DNA of 64,000 bases from Lepas anatifera. Its lineage: Eukaryota > Arthropoda > Thecostraca > Lepadidae. Positions 44,950 to 55,651 of this stretch are shown piece after piece. Each line of letters begins with the position of its first letter. The first letter of the stretch is position 1. The notes under the pieces are model-generated. The model made no database searches and was not told the origin of the DNA. It saw only the letters and a program-made list of their open reading frames with translations. The position numbers were made by a program, and so were the translations under genes. Location: positions 660,501 to 724,500 of the forward strand of contig JAOTON010002243.1 in NCBI GenBank assembly GCA_034440635.1, given 5' to 3'.

Positions 44950-46030
44950 CAAAATATTCCTGGTGACAAATGACCCGTCTGCTGCTCAGCCAATGAGCAA
45001 TTATTTGTGAGTGACGTCACTGATAACCCTTTTGTTTCTCACAATCAGTATATTGGTGGTATCATATACTCTTTTGTTCATGCCGCCCCCTCCCGGCTGT
45101 GTTACACCGGAAGACATCCGGTCGTCGCACTTCAATCGCACCGCTATCTCCCCTCCCGGCCCGGCCGGGCCGTGCGCGGCCGGCGCAGCGTGAGAAGTGA
45201 GCGGAAAGGGGGAGGGGAGGGGTGGGGTGGTGTCACAGACGGTCTGTTTGTGTGAAAAGAACACAAGTGCTGATAACCGATTCTTGGAAAGACATTAGTG
45301 GATAAAAAGTATCCAAGACGAGAGGCAACGCATGTAAATGGCATGATCAAGCAATTATGCACTTTCATTTGAAATGGCGTATAATTAGGAAAAGGGTTGC
45401 CGAATTTGATGATGGGGAGGGGTAGTGAGAGGGGAGGGGATATAAGTTTGAAAAGAGGATTGGCGATGATCAAGTAATCAAGTGAGAAGTCAGGTGTGAT
45501 AGCAGGATCACTATGATTCACTAAATAAAGACAGTATTGATCAGCCCTAAAAATCAGAGCGTGGGTCGCTGAGCTTTCGCAGCTCTCCAGGCCAAACTGA
45601 TAAAGCTAGAGACTCAACATTTGTCATGCATATGCACTGTATGGTGTTTTACCAAATAAATTCCGGTTTTTGAAAAATCTTGAAAATTTTAGAAATTTTG
45701 TAACTTTTTCCAAAAATTTTTAAAATTTTTTTCCAAAACCAAAATTTTGCAAATCCGAGATTGTCATTTTGAAGACCACAATAATGCCTATCGTTTGATG
45801 CAAGAAAATTTGAAATCGGTTCAGAACTGTAGCTTCAGCAGCTCTTTAAACATTGCGCGATTTTGGTACAAAAATCGCCTGTAGTGACGTCACATTTTTG
45901 CTTATTTCTCAAAAAGTTTTCAACCGATTTTATTTTTATGTAGCAGAAATGTGTAAAATTTATGTAAGAAAAGGTACTGAAAATTTGGCGTCGCTAGCGC
46001 CACGCGTTTTTGAGATATCGCAAAAATTCG
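44950..46030. promoter_or_regulatory. piggyBac 5' arm, non-coding
   Basis: This stretch between the transposase start and the right terminal repeat holds GTGACGTCAC (about 45012-45020 and 45884-45893), a GC-rich block GGCCCGGCCGGGCCGTGCGC (about 45158), and a G-rich run at 45205-45230. It should contain the promoter, but no TATA box can be assigned with confidence. No coding. Confidence 0.4.
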
Positions 46031-46066
46031 CGAGGGGGGTAAAATTTACCCCCAGCCCCGCGCGGG

Positions 46067-46257
46067 TTAAATCTAAGCCAAACAGAACGCTGGTTCTCTC
46101 CAATGTAAAAAGACTCGTCGGGCCGACACAATTTGCAATCTATGCGATAAATCACGTTTTTGGCGTGGCATTTAACCTGAAAACCAGCATGACAAGTGTG
46201 GCAGAATCTACGGCCTCCCGAGCACGGTGGGGGTTCTCCTTCTTCCACTGCCTTCAC
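46067..46257 (-). pseudogene. PLE GIY-YIG domain, N-terminal half
   Basis: The minus strand encodes PCSGGRRFCHTCHAGFQ with KCHAKNVIYRIDCKLC and then ESFYIGENQRSVWLRF, ending at the TTAA duplication. The CxxC-rich lead, the NVIYRIDC (GIY-type) and FYIGEN (YIG-type) motifs identify a Penelope-like GIY-YIG endonuclease. Joined at TTAA to the 41812 side, it continues RFNEH, restoring the Arg and Glu expected in the family. Reverse transcriptase is missing: at about 46240 the sequence switches to an inverted terminal repeat. Confidence 0.85.
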
Positions 46258-46400
46258 CTGATGATGGTCCAGGACCGAAACGTCGTGTTTTACCTTTCCC
46301 TGAATTTCAGTTCCCTCTTGCTTCTGTCCACGCTGCTCTTGAGGATTTTTGTCTTTTATTGCAGTTTTAGTGTATACGTGGAATTCAGGGGCGGAAAAAC
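46236..46400 (+). mobile_element. Inverted PLE terminal repeat
   Basis: Matches 41228-41398 in opposite orientation: CTTCCACTGCC, CACCTGATGATGGTCC, ACGTCGTGTTTTACCTTTCC, TCAGTTCCCTCTTG and TAGTGTATAC recur in order. An inverted partial LTR at the 5' boundary of a truncated ORF is a known arrangement for Penelope-like elements. Confidence 0.8.
46258..46284 (+). ncRNA. Small hammerhead ribozyme motif, PLE type
   Basis: CTGATGA (46258-46264), stem II strands around A (46265-46276), GAAAC and GTC. The catalytic boxes are intact and the sequence is identical to the motif on the other strand at 41347-41373. The near-absent stem III implies action as a dimer, if at all. Confidence 0.6.
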
Positions 46401-46404
46401 CCGC

Positions 46405-47880
46405 CAGCTCGCCAACCAGGGATTGCGACAGAACTTGGCTAGTGAAAATATTCAGTGCGGCAGATAACGTCTACCAAATCGGAACTCCAGCAGCCGCTGA
46501 AAAAAACAAAAAAGCTCCCAAGGGAGCCGGGTCTTTACGCTGCTAAAAACCTCGATACACAGGCAAATCCAGGAGGCAAGGCGGCACTTGACACCCCCCC
46601 CCAACACTCCCATAAACCCTCGCCTCCATCTGATATGGTCACGGGCCCCCTGAAACGTCGATGGCGCGCCACTTAAAACGCCCCTCCCACTCCCACACCT
46701 TCAGTATGCAGGTAGCGCGCCCTCACGATAGTTTTTCCAAACAAAAAGGCATCCCCATGGTCCTGATGGCGCCCCAGCTTATACGCCCCCTTTCCATGCG
46801 ATCGGAAATCCTGGATCCGCGTATGTCACGATAGATCACTCAATAGATAAGACTTTATGGCAAATAAAAGGAGTGAATCACAGTTGTCTAATTAGTAGTC
46901 ACGTTCCTTTGCTGTTTTTCTACGGCAGCGCTGCGACCAGCAATGACCCTTGACAGTGGCAGTGGACAGTGACAACCGGCGACAGCCAGACTTGCCGGAT
47001 ATACAGGGCCCGGCCCGACGGCAAATCTGAACATTGAAGGCACTGTTCACTGTCGAAAACATTGGGTATGAGGTTGTTCCTCTTGCGAAAATCCGAGAGC
47101 TTTTGATGCCAGGTGCTTTGTTAAAAATTACCCAAGACAAATGACGCAAGGGATTGAAACACGGGAGTCATAATTGTCATAACCGAAAACAAGGCAATAA
47201 TAGTACATTCCTTATATTTCTTTACGTCATTTATTTTGGGTATTTTTTCAAGGCTAGTAGGTATTTCCTGAAAAAATGTCTGGCAACAAAAGCTCTCGGA
47301 TTTTCGCAAGAGGGCCTGAAACATCCCCAAAATTCCTTTGCCTTATGTCGTTTGTAAATAACTATAATTTGTTTCATCGAGCAGTTTGGCACGTGAAAAT
47401 TGTTTTAGAGTAATGACAATAATAGTAGAAGACTGGAAAGCATCGTTTTGGGTCCCAGTGATGGACGGAACTTGCTAAAAGTGCTCAAAATAGAATGCGG
47501 CATGTTTTGCTTCGTACATGTGGGTATGTATGTACATATATTTCAGCAGCAATCTGCGACCACACACTGCTAAAGGAAGGAAGATAAATGGATGGGAGAG
47601 TAATTCAAAGTTTCCTTAAGTGCCCCAAAAAGGGTAAAAGCTGCCCCAAACTGGTTGATATTCCCCAATGCTGCCCCCATGAGCTCTTGTCAAAACTTTC
47701 CATCTACAGAACCTGCCATGCCGATTCGGCCGTGACCCCAAAGCAATAAAAGCGTCCAAACCCTCTTCTGGCCTGTTCCCTAGCCAACTAGTGTTTTATA
47801 ATTGAGCAATTTGGGAACTGTCCATCAGTAAAACTATTTTGTTAAGATATTCTGGCCTTCCTCGAATCGGAAATGTAAAA
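46405..47880. other. No gene seen; possible MITE
   Basis: From about 46558 (GGCAAATCCAGGAGGCAAGG) to about 46820 (GAAATCCTGGATCCGCG) the ends are roughly complementary, suggesting a short GGATCC-type MITE, but no TSD is clear. The rest is AT-rich and non-coding. Confidence 0.3.
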
Positions 47881-47908
47881 CACTGAGTTGATATTTGGGC
47901 ACGCCTTT

Positions 47909-48010
47909 CAGAATCGTGGAGTAAATATCAATAATTTCAGTCCTAGTATAGCCAGACCTCGAATTTCGAGGTCTGGCTATCTAGGACTGGTTTTTTACTC
48001 CACGATTCTG
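47909..48010. repeat. Long hairpin-forming inverted repeat
   Basis: The arms CAGAATCGTGGAGTAAA and TTTTACTCCACGATTCTG enclose a second, almost perfect palindrome centred near 47964: CAGTCCTAGTATAGCCAGAC then CTCGAA against its complement, with one base missing. The inner motif TAGCCAGACCTCGAA also occurs in the tail of the SINE at 58505-58640. Confidence 0.85.
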
Positions 48011-48430
48011 ATGAAGGGTATACATCTTCGTGTTTTTTCGACTTAACAACTCATCATCATGTCCTGCCGCAGCACTAAAAACTTATCAGAGTAAAACTAT
48101 TTTGTTTGTTTTTGTCCATCTGCAAGTTATCTCTAATTGATAGTGCAGAATTTATTGGCTGCACCAGATAAATTTTGTCCATTAACTCCGTCAGTCAGAA
48201 CTTTCCGTAGAAAGTATATTCAAGTATACTTGACCTATTTTCATGTACATGGGCTTGGCTTCCCCAAGAAACCTGTTGGATCTGCACCTATTTGGGCAGT
48301 ATTTGACTCTCCTGGTTTGGAGAGTTGCCGTGCAGGAAATTGTGACAAGCATTCCCAATAACCACTTTACCCAATAATGGGCTATTTCACTAATGCTAGT
48401 TCTTAAATGTGGGAACTCTCAATACCAGTT

Positions 48431-48500
48431 TAAAGGGAACATGGCACCTTCTTGATATGATCTGAACTGAGAAAGCCATGTGATATGACATGCCAAGAAA
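48431..48500 (-). mobile_element. TTAA MITE fragment, reverse orientation
   Basis: TTTAAAGGGAACATGGCACC and the following GAACTGAGAAAGCCATG match the right end of the 440-bp TTAA MITE read in reverse. The remainder is lost. It is a diverged, truncated fourth member. Confidence 0.6.
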
Positions 48501-49685
48501 CCACTTGATCACCATTTCATTTGTCTAAGGTTTTACTGTTTGCAGAAAAAAATAAAAAATTTGCCCCTATCGACCCTGTCCTCCCTGGTCATGTTTACAA
48601 TTTATTACACAATCTTAGGCAAGTTATGTTACGCTCAACCCTGCTGCACATGCTGTGGGAACTTTTTTTCTTTTTTGGTCATCTTAACCCATATGCTAAA
48701 CATACCATTGGTACTGTTGATTGTACATGGGAAAATCAGGAAATATGTATAACTTGCTTATTGACTGTGTTTAAGCTCAAAATATGCTTGAATATTTCAA
48801 GAAAAAGGGAATAGATTATATGTGTTGTTTTTTTCCTAATGGTAACCTCTTTAGCTAAAAACATTTGTTTGTATTCATATTCATTATCGGCACAAATCAA
48901 ATAGGTAAATAGCATTGGCAGCTCATGGGCCAATTTGACATCACAATAATGTGTATACTTTTCATTCCTAACGGAGGAAAATTATCTCAAACAAAATATA
49001 ACAAAATATTAGTCCTAGCAATGCCATATAATCCTGGCAGTTGATGCATACTTAAACCCCACCAATTATTTTTATTGAAATATCAGTCTTATCATTTTTT
49101 TGCAGAAATGGAGCAAATTCAGTATTTTCATCATGGATTGTCCCTACAAGCACTACAATTTTTAATTGTTCCATGGTGTGATCTTCCCCTAGAAAAAAGA
49201 AACTCAACAGGCCATCAGGAAATAAAATGGTCTGTCCCTGTCCTGTTTTAGTTTTACTCTGTAAAATTTTGAGAAGCTTTACTTGAATCATAAAACCAGC
49301 GGTTGAATTTTCCTTGAAATATTTGTTTGAAATTCACAAAGCTGCTTCTTAAAAATGTGCCTAAACCATATTTCCAAATGTCAGTGAATACAATTTTTAA
49401 TTGTATTTTCATATGTAATTGTAACATATGTAATATATGTTTAATATATGTTAACTGTATTTGTATATGTAACAAATATAGCAAGATATCAGTCCTAGTG
49501 ACTATAACATGCTCAGGAGCTTGGCTTAACTGGAGTTTTAGGCAGATCTATAACCAACTTTCCAAGCTTTGTATGTTGTGTTGTACCAGCATGCAGTTTA
49601 TCCTTGGTGCGACAGTTTTGGTCATATGAATTCTGGTTGGCGACAGCTTTGACATTTTTACTCCCCTGGTGGAATTGTAATTCAC
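48501..49685. other. AT-rich, no gene seen
   Basis: Low-GC stretch with frames up to 100 codons that look random. No domain or element boundary. Confidence 0.35.
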
Positions 49686-50038
49686 ATATACAGCTTTAGG
49701 CTATGTACAGAATTTTAGTTTCCCACCGAGTTTGGTTCTTTTGAGCAGCGTTCCATTCTTCATTGCATTAGTGCTTTTGCGCCCATTTTAAGTCCATTCA
49801 GGGTTTTTATGCAAATTTTACTTCCGCGGTGTCTTAGCAGGGATCTGTTGTGGGGTTTCAAGTATTTTTTATTTTCTTTTTAAGGTTGGTTTCAGTTTTT
49901 AAGGATCTACTGCACATTTCGCCTTTTACTCACTTATCATCTAGGGCCTTAGGTCATTTCCCTTGATATATCCAGAATGATGCCATATCTGCAGCAAGCC
50001 CTCCAAGAACCTAACATTTTTAGTTTACCTGGGGTTAA

Positions 50039-50487
50039 AGGGAATGTGGCACCTTGATCGAATCCTGGAATTTAGTGTTATTAGGCGTACTTTTAGTCAA
50101 AAATAATGAAACCACTTACGATTTCTCTGAAAAATGTACAACAAGCTCAATATTTGGTTTTTAAAAATACTCCTCTAGAAAAAGAAATAAATATCAGCCT
50201 GTGGATGATGTCACGATCTGGCAACCACTACCATACTTGAAACGCTCCAAGGGCTTCGATTGGCTGATGCTCATCGTGACGTCAGCATATGTCGTCACAC
50301 CAGTAGCTCACAACAATGTCCGCCGGCGACGGGGGGCTGAGGGGGCTGGTGTCAGGTAGGTTTTATATTTTTTCTACGGAAATATCGAGTTCCAAGACAA
50401 ATGAAATATGGAGTACCGGGTTTTCCGACCTGCTTTACAACTTGGCTATCTCAGTTAAAATCACGTTGTGAAGGTGCCACATTCCCT
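50039..50487 (+). mobile_element. TTAA MITE with promoter-like core, copy c
   Basis: Element of 449 bp between TTAA at 50035-50038 and 50488-50491. The termini are AGGGAATGTGGCACCTT and complement. The core has GATTGGCTGATG, TGACGTCA (50277-50284), and ATG at 50316 after ACAACA. The frame MSAGDGGLRGLVS then meets G/GTAGGT (50356) in phase 1. Relative to copy b, the 9 extra bases before the donor keep the frame. It is inserted in PLE sequence. Confidence 0.9.
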
Positions 50488-50567
50488 TTAAGAGGTACCG
50501 ATCAGGTTATCTCAGCTCACCAAAGCTTACCTTAGGCATCTAGCCACCTCCATCTTACACTGCTCGC

Positions 50568-50594
50568 CTGACAACGGTCAAGAACCGAAACGTT
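50568..50594 (+). ncRNA. Decayed hammerhead-like motif
   Basis: CTGACAA, then the stem CGGT/ACCG, then GAAACG. Box II is intact but box I has A where the catalytic G8 should be. The minus-strand relative at 40463-40489 has CTGACGA, so the change looks like CpG-to-CpA decay. Confidence 0.4.
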
Positions 50595-51116
50595 GCGTAT
50601 ACATCATCCTGCGCGTATTTCTTCACCTTGTCTTAGCCTTTTTGGGGCTTTTTAGGGTTTAGGCGTTTTAATTTCTTAACTTTGTCATTTTCGACTTCAG
50701 CTTTTTTGGTCTTTTTTTGCCGACTGGTGGGTTTTAAGTCTTTTAGCGTTTTGTATGTCTTCTGTTTTATCATCTTTTTAGGGTCCTAGGCCATTCCCAC
50801 AGCACTGTGTGGTTCATGGCACCCTATCTACAGCAGGCCTTCCGAGAACTTATTAAGTTTCTAACCGTTCCAATTTCTGTTTTCCCTTTCTGAAACTAAG
50901 TTTTCTAAATGCACATAATGCCAATACTTTGGATGTCCTTTGACTTCTGGTGACCTTAATATAAACGTGACGAAAAATGGTTAGCTTCGGTCCGGTTTGG
51001 GAGGATCCTTCGATTACTTTGTTGCGCATCTTCCTTTCTGTCTTAGTTTTGGAGTAAGTTTACCCCCCCCTGAGAAAGGTGGGTTACACCCGCCACCCGG
51101 GCAAATGTTAAGGTGT

Positions 51117-51275
51117 CGTTCAGGAACGTTCAGGGTCGTTCGGTATCGTTCGGGGTCGTTTTGGGTGTCAGGTGTCGTCCAGGGTCGTTCGGTTAGGCTA
51201 GTTCAGGGTCGGTCGTGCGGGATCGTTTCGGATCGTTAGGTATCGGAACCATTCGGAGTCGCTTGGTATCGTTCG
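51117..51275. repeat. Degenerate TCGTTCGG-type short tandem repeat
   Basis: The words GGGTCGTTCGG, GGTATCGTTCGG and TCAGGGTCGTT recur with irregular spacing of about 10-16 bp over 160 bp. Confidence 0.7.
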
Positions 51276-51456
51276 GGCAATTTACTTCCATACATGTATT
51301 CATGTGCAACACATTGCATACACAACACATTTCTCATATTTTACAAGCACAATAATGGGGGGGCGAGCCGGCTCGGGGAGGGTAATGACATTAAAAACAT
51401 TGATATAAAAAACAAGGTAAGTAGAATACATTCGCAGATCAATTCACATCGTCTGT

Positions 51457-51798
51457 TTGCAGTTTTTCGTGCCCCATGCGCCCCGCCAATCAGTCAACAC
51501 CACCTCGGGCACTGGGCATAACTCAGCGCCATCTAACAGCACCGAGCGCTCTCCGAGCACCCGCCCAGAGGTCGCCCGCGCCGGGGCCGCCGCACCCAGC
51601 CACCGGAGGCCGCAGCGAAGCGGGTACGGCGGCAGCGCCGGGAGCACCACAGTAGCATCGCACGCCCACAAGCCGCTGCAGGCCGACGATGCCCGACGCT
51701 ACCCCAGCGCCATGGCGCAGACAGCGGATCGCCACGAGCTGAGTGTGGCCAGCTCCCGCATTTCGATGGCTAAAACGCGCATCTGGACTTGTGCATGA
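51457..51798 (+). other. CpG-rich island with open frame
   Basis: Strikingly CpG-dense against AT-rich flanks. A 113-codon frame is open on this strand (ending KTRIWTCA) and a 75-codon frame on the other. The composition (A/R/S/P) is what GC-rich DNA gives by chance. A gene promoter or first exon is possible, but I see no domain. An acceptor-like TTTGCAG precedes it at about 51456-51462. Confidence 0.25.
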
Positions 51799-51799
51799 A

Positions 51800-53990
51800 A
51801 ACTTCTGTCATTTACAGGATTGCCAGTTTTCCTTTCTTTTTATTTTATTCCAACATCTATTTTGGCGAAATTAGATATTTCAGGGTCAAACTGACCAAAG
51901 ACCGATGTGCACTGGACACAACCAATCGTGATATTTTCAGCCTGGCGTGAGGCTTGCTCGGCTGGCATTGCTCCCCAGCGTTCTCTAAGCTTGAACGCAG
52001 TCTGAGTATCATGTTGAAGTGGTGGAGCTTTATGAGATGGCCCGCTTCCAACCGGAAATAGGCGCGGCTCGCCATTAAGTAGATATGAGAGCCGACAAAG
52101 TAGCGTTTCAATCTCCGTTATTCCATCATTAAATTACCGGGAGTGATTTTCCTCGTACAAAGGCCCCGTCATGGGACCGCCGATCAGTAAAATTTCGATA
52201 GCATATGCGAGAAGAGTAAGAAACTCCGTCAACGTGTCTCCAGGCTGAATATCACACGCGTGTGTCAAACGGAACCACAAATTTCGGGTGACACTAAGCA
52301 GTCTGGGGCTCTCTGTTACAGACCCAGTCTTCCGTAACAGTCAGTCGGCAGTACGATCAGAACACCGTCTCCAGCGGAAAACAGGTGAAGGCCGACTCTG
52401 CTGAATCACCCCTTGCTGGGGACGCATTGGTAGTTAAGGCTTCAACTTTGTAACAAACCGTCGATCGGTTGCGGACGGCACCGCAGAAGTTACCGACAGG
52501 TGGCGCTACTGAGCAAATTGGCTGTGACATTAACGAGCCGAGTTAGTGTCAGCTCAGAGCAGTTTGTAATACTCTAAATATAGTTACCGTGAGCTTGACT
52601 GAATAAATTGCGCTTCGGGGGTGATAGGGTGGATATAGCTTGCAGTCCTCAAGGCCATGCAATGTATGTTCAAGAAACTATGTTTCAATGATGAGTCAGC
52701 GATTATTTGCACTTTCAAAGAAACGCTGTCTACTCTGACTTTTGGTTGTGGTTTTCATTCATTGTCTACAGGTGGTGTCTCTCGAAATCCTGGTATTACA
52801 GTGATGAATTTAAGTACTCCCGATGTTTCGTCCATGGCTAAAACGGACAAAAACTCCCTAATTCCGTCACTCGGATATGACGAAAAGCACAAGGTTCATG
52901 TTTCTCTCTGTCTCAGTTTCTTGGTATCTGTTGCTTTGTCTGGAAGCCCGATCTCTTACATAAGGCCTAAGCACTAACCGCAGGCCTATATCCGAGAGGC
53001 AAACCCAGTTTGGTGGCCGTAAAAGCGCAGTAAATTCCCTGGAAGCCATCGCAAAAGCTCGCTCGCTTTGCAGCGCCAGAAAATTAAGGAATGCGGACCA
53101 AAGGCGCGACCAAAAATACCCACCCAAAACGGAAATGGAGCAGGCATGCAAATGTCGCGCCCGTTCTATCTTAAGGCCTCAATGTCATTATAAAATGTCA
53201 TTCGTGTGTCGTCGTGAATTATTTGAGGTGAGTAATCAATGTTTCAATATAATCTATGCGGACGGATAGCTTAAAAAACACTTGGTGTGCTGGCTGAACA
53301 GATAGTTCCGTGCCACATCTGAAAGGGACCATGAAATATGTGTTATCAAAGGGTGGTCCTTGTTGCTGAACTGTAGAAGGATCAAATCTGGTATTTTCTT
53401 AATGTACTCAATATGTCTTTTGCACAAATCAGTGTTTCTACCCATGCATTCCAGGCTAAAAACAGCCACATATATTTTGCGGAGCGACCTGCTGTAGTGA
53501 AATAAGTAAATAAATAAATTATTCCATGGAGTAATAAAAAACTTTCCCTGTAGTGGACCCTAAGCTGTTTTTCATCCCAAGGACAAAGCATTGGAAATCG
53601 TCAATTCTACATGCATGAAGAACAATAGGAAACTCTTCATTGCTATTTGACGTTTCTGCGAGCAGTTGCACCGTTTCAAACGTTGAAATGCATTCTCTTG
53701 GCTGTGGATTCATGTACCATGGCATATCCCAAGGTATGTAAATGGATACAAAACCAATATGTGAAAGCAGCCGGCGTCGGCAAGCTGATGGGTAGCGTTC
53801 ATGGCCTATAATAAGCTGTCGTTAATTGCCCAGTTTTCGGCTGTGTGCAATAAGTAAGTAGTCCAGAATTATTTCTGTCTCATATTTTCAAGTTATGCTG
53901 TGTAGCATTGGTGCAAACTAGCGATTGCAGGGACCCTGGATTTCAAGGCTATTCACGGAACGTTAACAGGTTTCGGAGTGCTGAGGCGAG
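51800..53990. other. No firm gene; one exon-like frame
   Basis: At 52772 a 3' splice acceptor (CATTGTCTACAG) is followed by about 45 open codons starting GGVSRNPGITVMNLSTPDVS. The N-P-G core faintly recalls 2A-like starts of some LINE ORFs, but the key Asp and final Pro are missing. No other domain seen. An AATAAA signal lies at about 52602. Confidence 0.25.
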
Positions 53991-54009
53991 GAGCATGATT
54001 ATAAGTTGA

Positions 54010-54303
54010 CAGAGTGTATACGGGTCTGTCTCCTCGATTCATGGGTATAAAATATGCTTAGAGTATATATTCGGGCACAGCCCTCCAGAATCAGAATCAG
54101 GTAGGTCAAATCACAAATTGACTGAGAAATTCTCAGTCAATTTGTAAAGTGTTTTTTTGTTGTTGAGAATTTGAGAAATTATCTGTCAATTCATGATTTG
54201 CTCTACCTGATTCTGATGAAGGGCTGTGCCCGAATGGATAATCTACGTGTATTTTACATCCAGGATTCGAGGAGACAGGCCAGTATACACCTTGGCAACT
54301 ATC
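54010..54303. mobile_element. PLE-like inverted tail pair with hammerhead-like core
   Basis: The left arm (54010-54105, minus orientation) and right arm (54208-54303) share CTACCTGATTCTG, GGGCTGTGCCCGAAT, GAGGAGACAG and GTATACAC. The right arm carries CTGATGA (54213-54219), stem GGGC/GCCC and GAAT; the left has CTGATTC instead of CTGATGA. Box II is GAAT rather than GAAA, so cleavage is doubtful. The spacer has its own palindrome ATTGACTGAGAATTCTCAGT, allowing one base of slack. Confidence 0.6.
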
Positions 54304-54637
54304 CACAGAATTTGCACTACGGTGGCCGTGCCAGCCCACCCGAGACTTGGGTCGAGAAGAGGTCTCCGGCCATGCTGTGTCGTTTTTGTTGCTCAAATAT
54401 CGCAGAATCTTCCAGTCAATTGGCCACACAAGGGTGAAAACAACTTTGCACCGGATGTTTTATGGATGAGTTTTTTATGAATGGGTGTTGGTAGTGTCTG
54501 TGGACTCAACGTGTGTAAATGCAGCTACTTCTTCATTGAGCGGATTCTTTCGCGCTGCCAAACACAATCTTAATCCAGAGAATTACATGCTGGCAAGATT
54601 GCAGCGCCAGATTCATTTATGCTTCGCTCTTACTTAA

Positions 54638-55647
54638 CACGCGCCTGCTGGGGGAGGGGGAAATTCACCCCCTCCTGGTTTTTCCCCAGATAACACAGAA
54701 ACCAAGGGACAGCAGAACGACAAAACTTACAGGCAGTACCTTATCCCTGATCAATTCTTCGCATCTGTCCAAATGTTTTAGGTCAGGTCATGTCGGGTCC
54801 AGAAGCTATCGAAGGTAAAGCGACCCGACCTTAAAACTCAAAAGCACGAGTTTGAAGCTTCACCCTATGAACATCTACCAACCGATTAGTTTCAAGGCTT
54901 CACAATATAATAAGGTTATTAGGGTCTACAAATATTCTATTTCGGAAATTAGATATTGTTGGCCTCAGGTGGGGTCAATTTTTGGGTTATAAGTCTATGG
55001 TAAAAAACAGAAAGGGCTCGTTTTGAGTAAATACTGGATAGATAAGCCTGAACATGCTCAAACCGTGTATTCGTACCACAACTTTTACCATGAAGTTGGG
55101 TTTTTTACCATCTGACCTCTCAAAGGTATTGTGAGATCACAGGAGTATACAGTACTAATTTTGCCAATAACTTCTAATTGGGTTGAGATAAAGCTTCCAT
55201 TATGTTTGCATTGTGCTTATCTGGTCACGTTGAGCCTATCGATATGCAATATGACCATACCAGGTCACCCTGTGGTCCTGAACTAGCTCGATGTCGGGGC
55301 ATTTTCACAATTTGACTTAGCAAATTTATTTTATACATCATTAGATTTGTCACGATGAGAGGAATGCAGAAATGTATAAATATTTTCTGTAGCTCCACTG
55401 AGTAAAATTGTCGAGGAGAAAACTTACACTGCCATGTTGTAAGCTTATGGAATCTTCCTTGACCTACGCTGAACTCATTAATGACCTGATAAAAAATAAT
55501 CCTTATAATTTATATTTGTCTCAAGAGCTTTCGAACGCCTTCCGTAATTTTTCTTTAAATTTCATGGGAAATGAGTTACAGACGGGAGGGGGGGTTTCAC
55601 CCTCCCCAGCGGGCCGCATCATGCCGAGGACCCCAGCGGGCAGCGTG
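54638..55647. mobile_element. TTAA-type GGTCA-rich element, copy v
   Basis: It starts after TTAA (54634-54637) with CACGCGCCTGCTGGGGG and the palindrome GGGGGAAATTCACCCCC. It ends CCCCAGCGGGCAGCGTG before TTCA (55648-55651). The internal sequence parallels copy vi (GATAACACAGAAACCAAG against GATAACACCAAAACGAAG; CTACCAACCGATTAGTTTCA against CTACCAACCGATCAGTTTCA). It has no coding capacity. Confidence 0.75.
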
Positions 55648-55651
55648 TTCA

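Larger units (their letters stand above)
41813..46066 (-). mobile_element. Complete piggyBac element, 4254 bp
   Basis: It is bounded by TTAA on both sides. The left terminus is CCCGCGCGGCGCTGGGG. The right, reverse-complemented, is CCCGCGCGGGGCTGGGGG, followed at both ends by a palindrome GGGGGTAAATTTTACCCCC. The left end has an extra ~30 bp because its terminal repeat is partly duplicated. The minus strand holds the transposase gene. The left non-coding arm (41813-42480) is full of AGGTCA words, like the non-autonomous TTAA elements in this window, suggesting those derive from this or a sister element. It interrupts a PLE GIY-YIG domain. Confidence 0.92.
49690..50870 (+). mobile_element. PLE terminal-repeat region, second copy
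   Basis: It matches 40140-41228 in opposite orientation, including GTTTCCCACCGAGTTTGGTT, GGGATCTGTTGTGGGG, CTAGCCACCTCCATCTTACA, and GCCGACTGGTGGGTTTTAAG. It is interrupted by the TTAA MITE at 50039-50487. Beyond 50870 homology is lost. No ORF remains. Confidence 0.65.

Noticed and set aside
52310..52640. Solo LTR of a retrotransposon
   Set aside because: A TGTTACAG start and AATAAA signal are present, but I could not find a matching CA end or target duplication.
52772..52900. 2A-like start of a LINE ORF (GGVSRNPGI)
   Set aside because: The required D-x-E-x-NPG-P pattern is not met, and no endonuclease motif follows.
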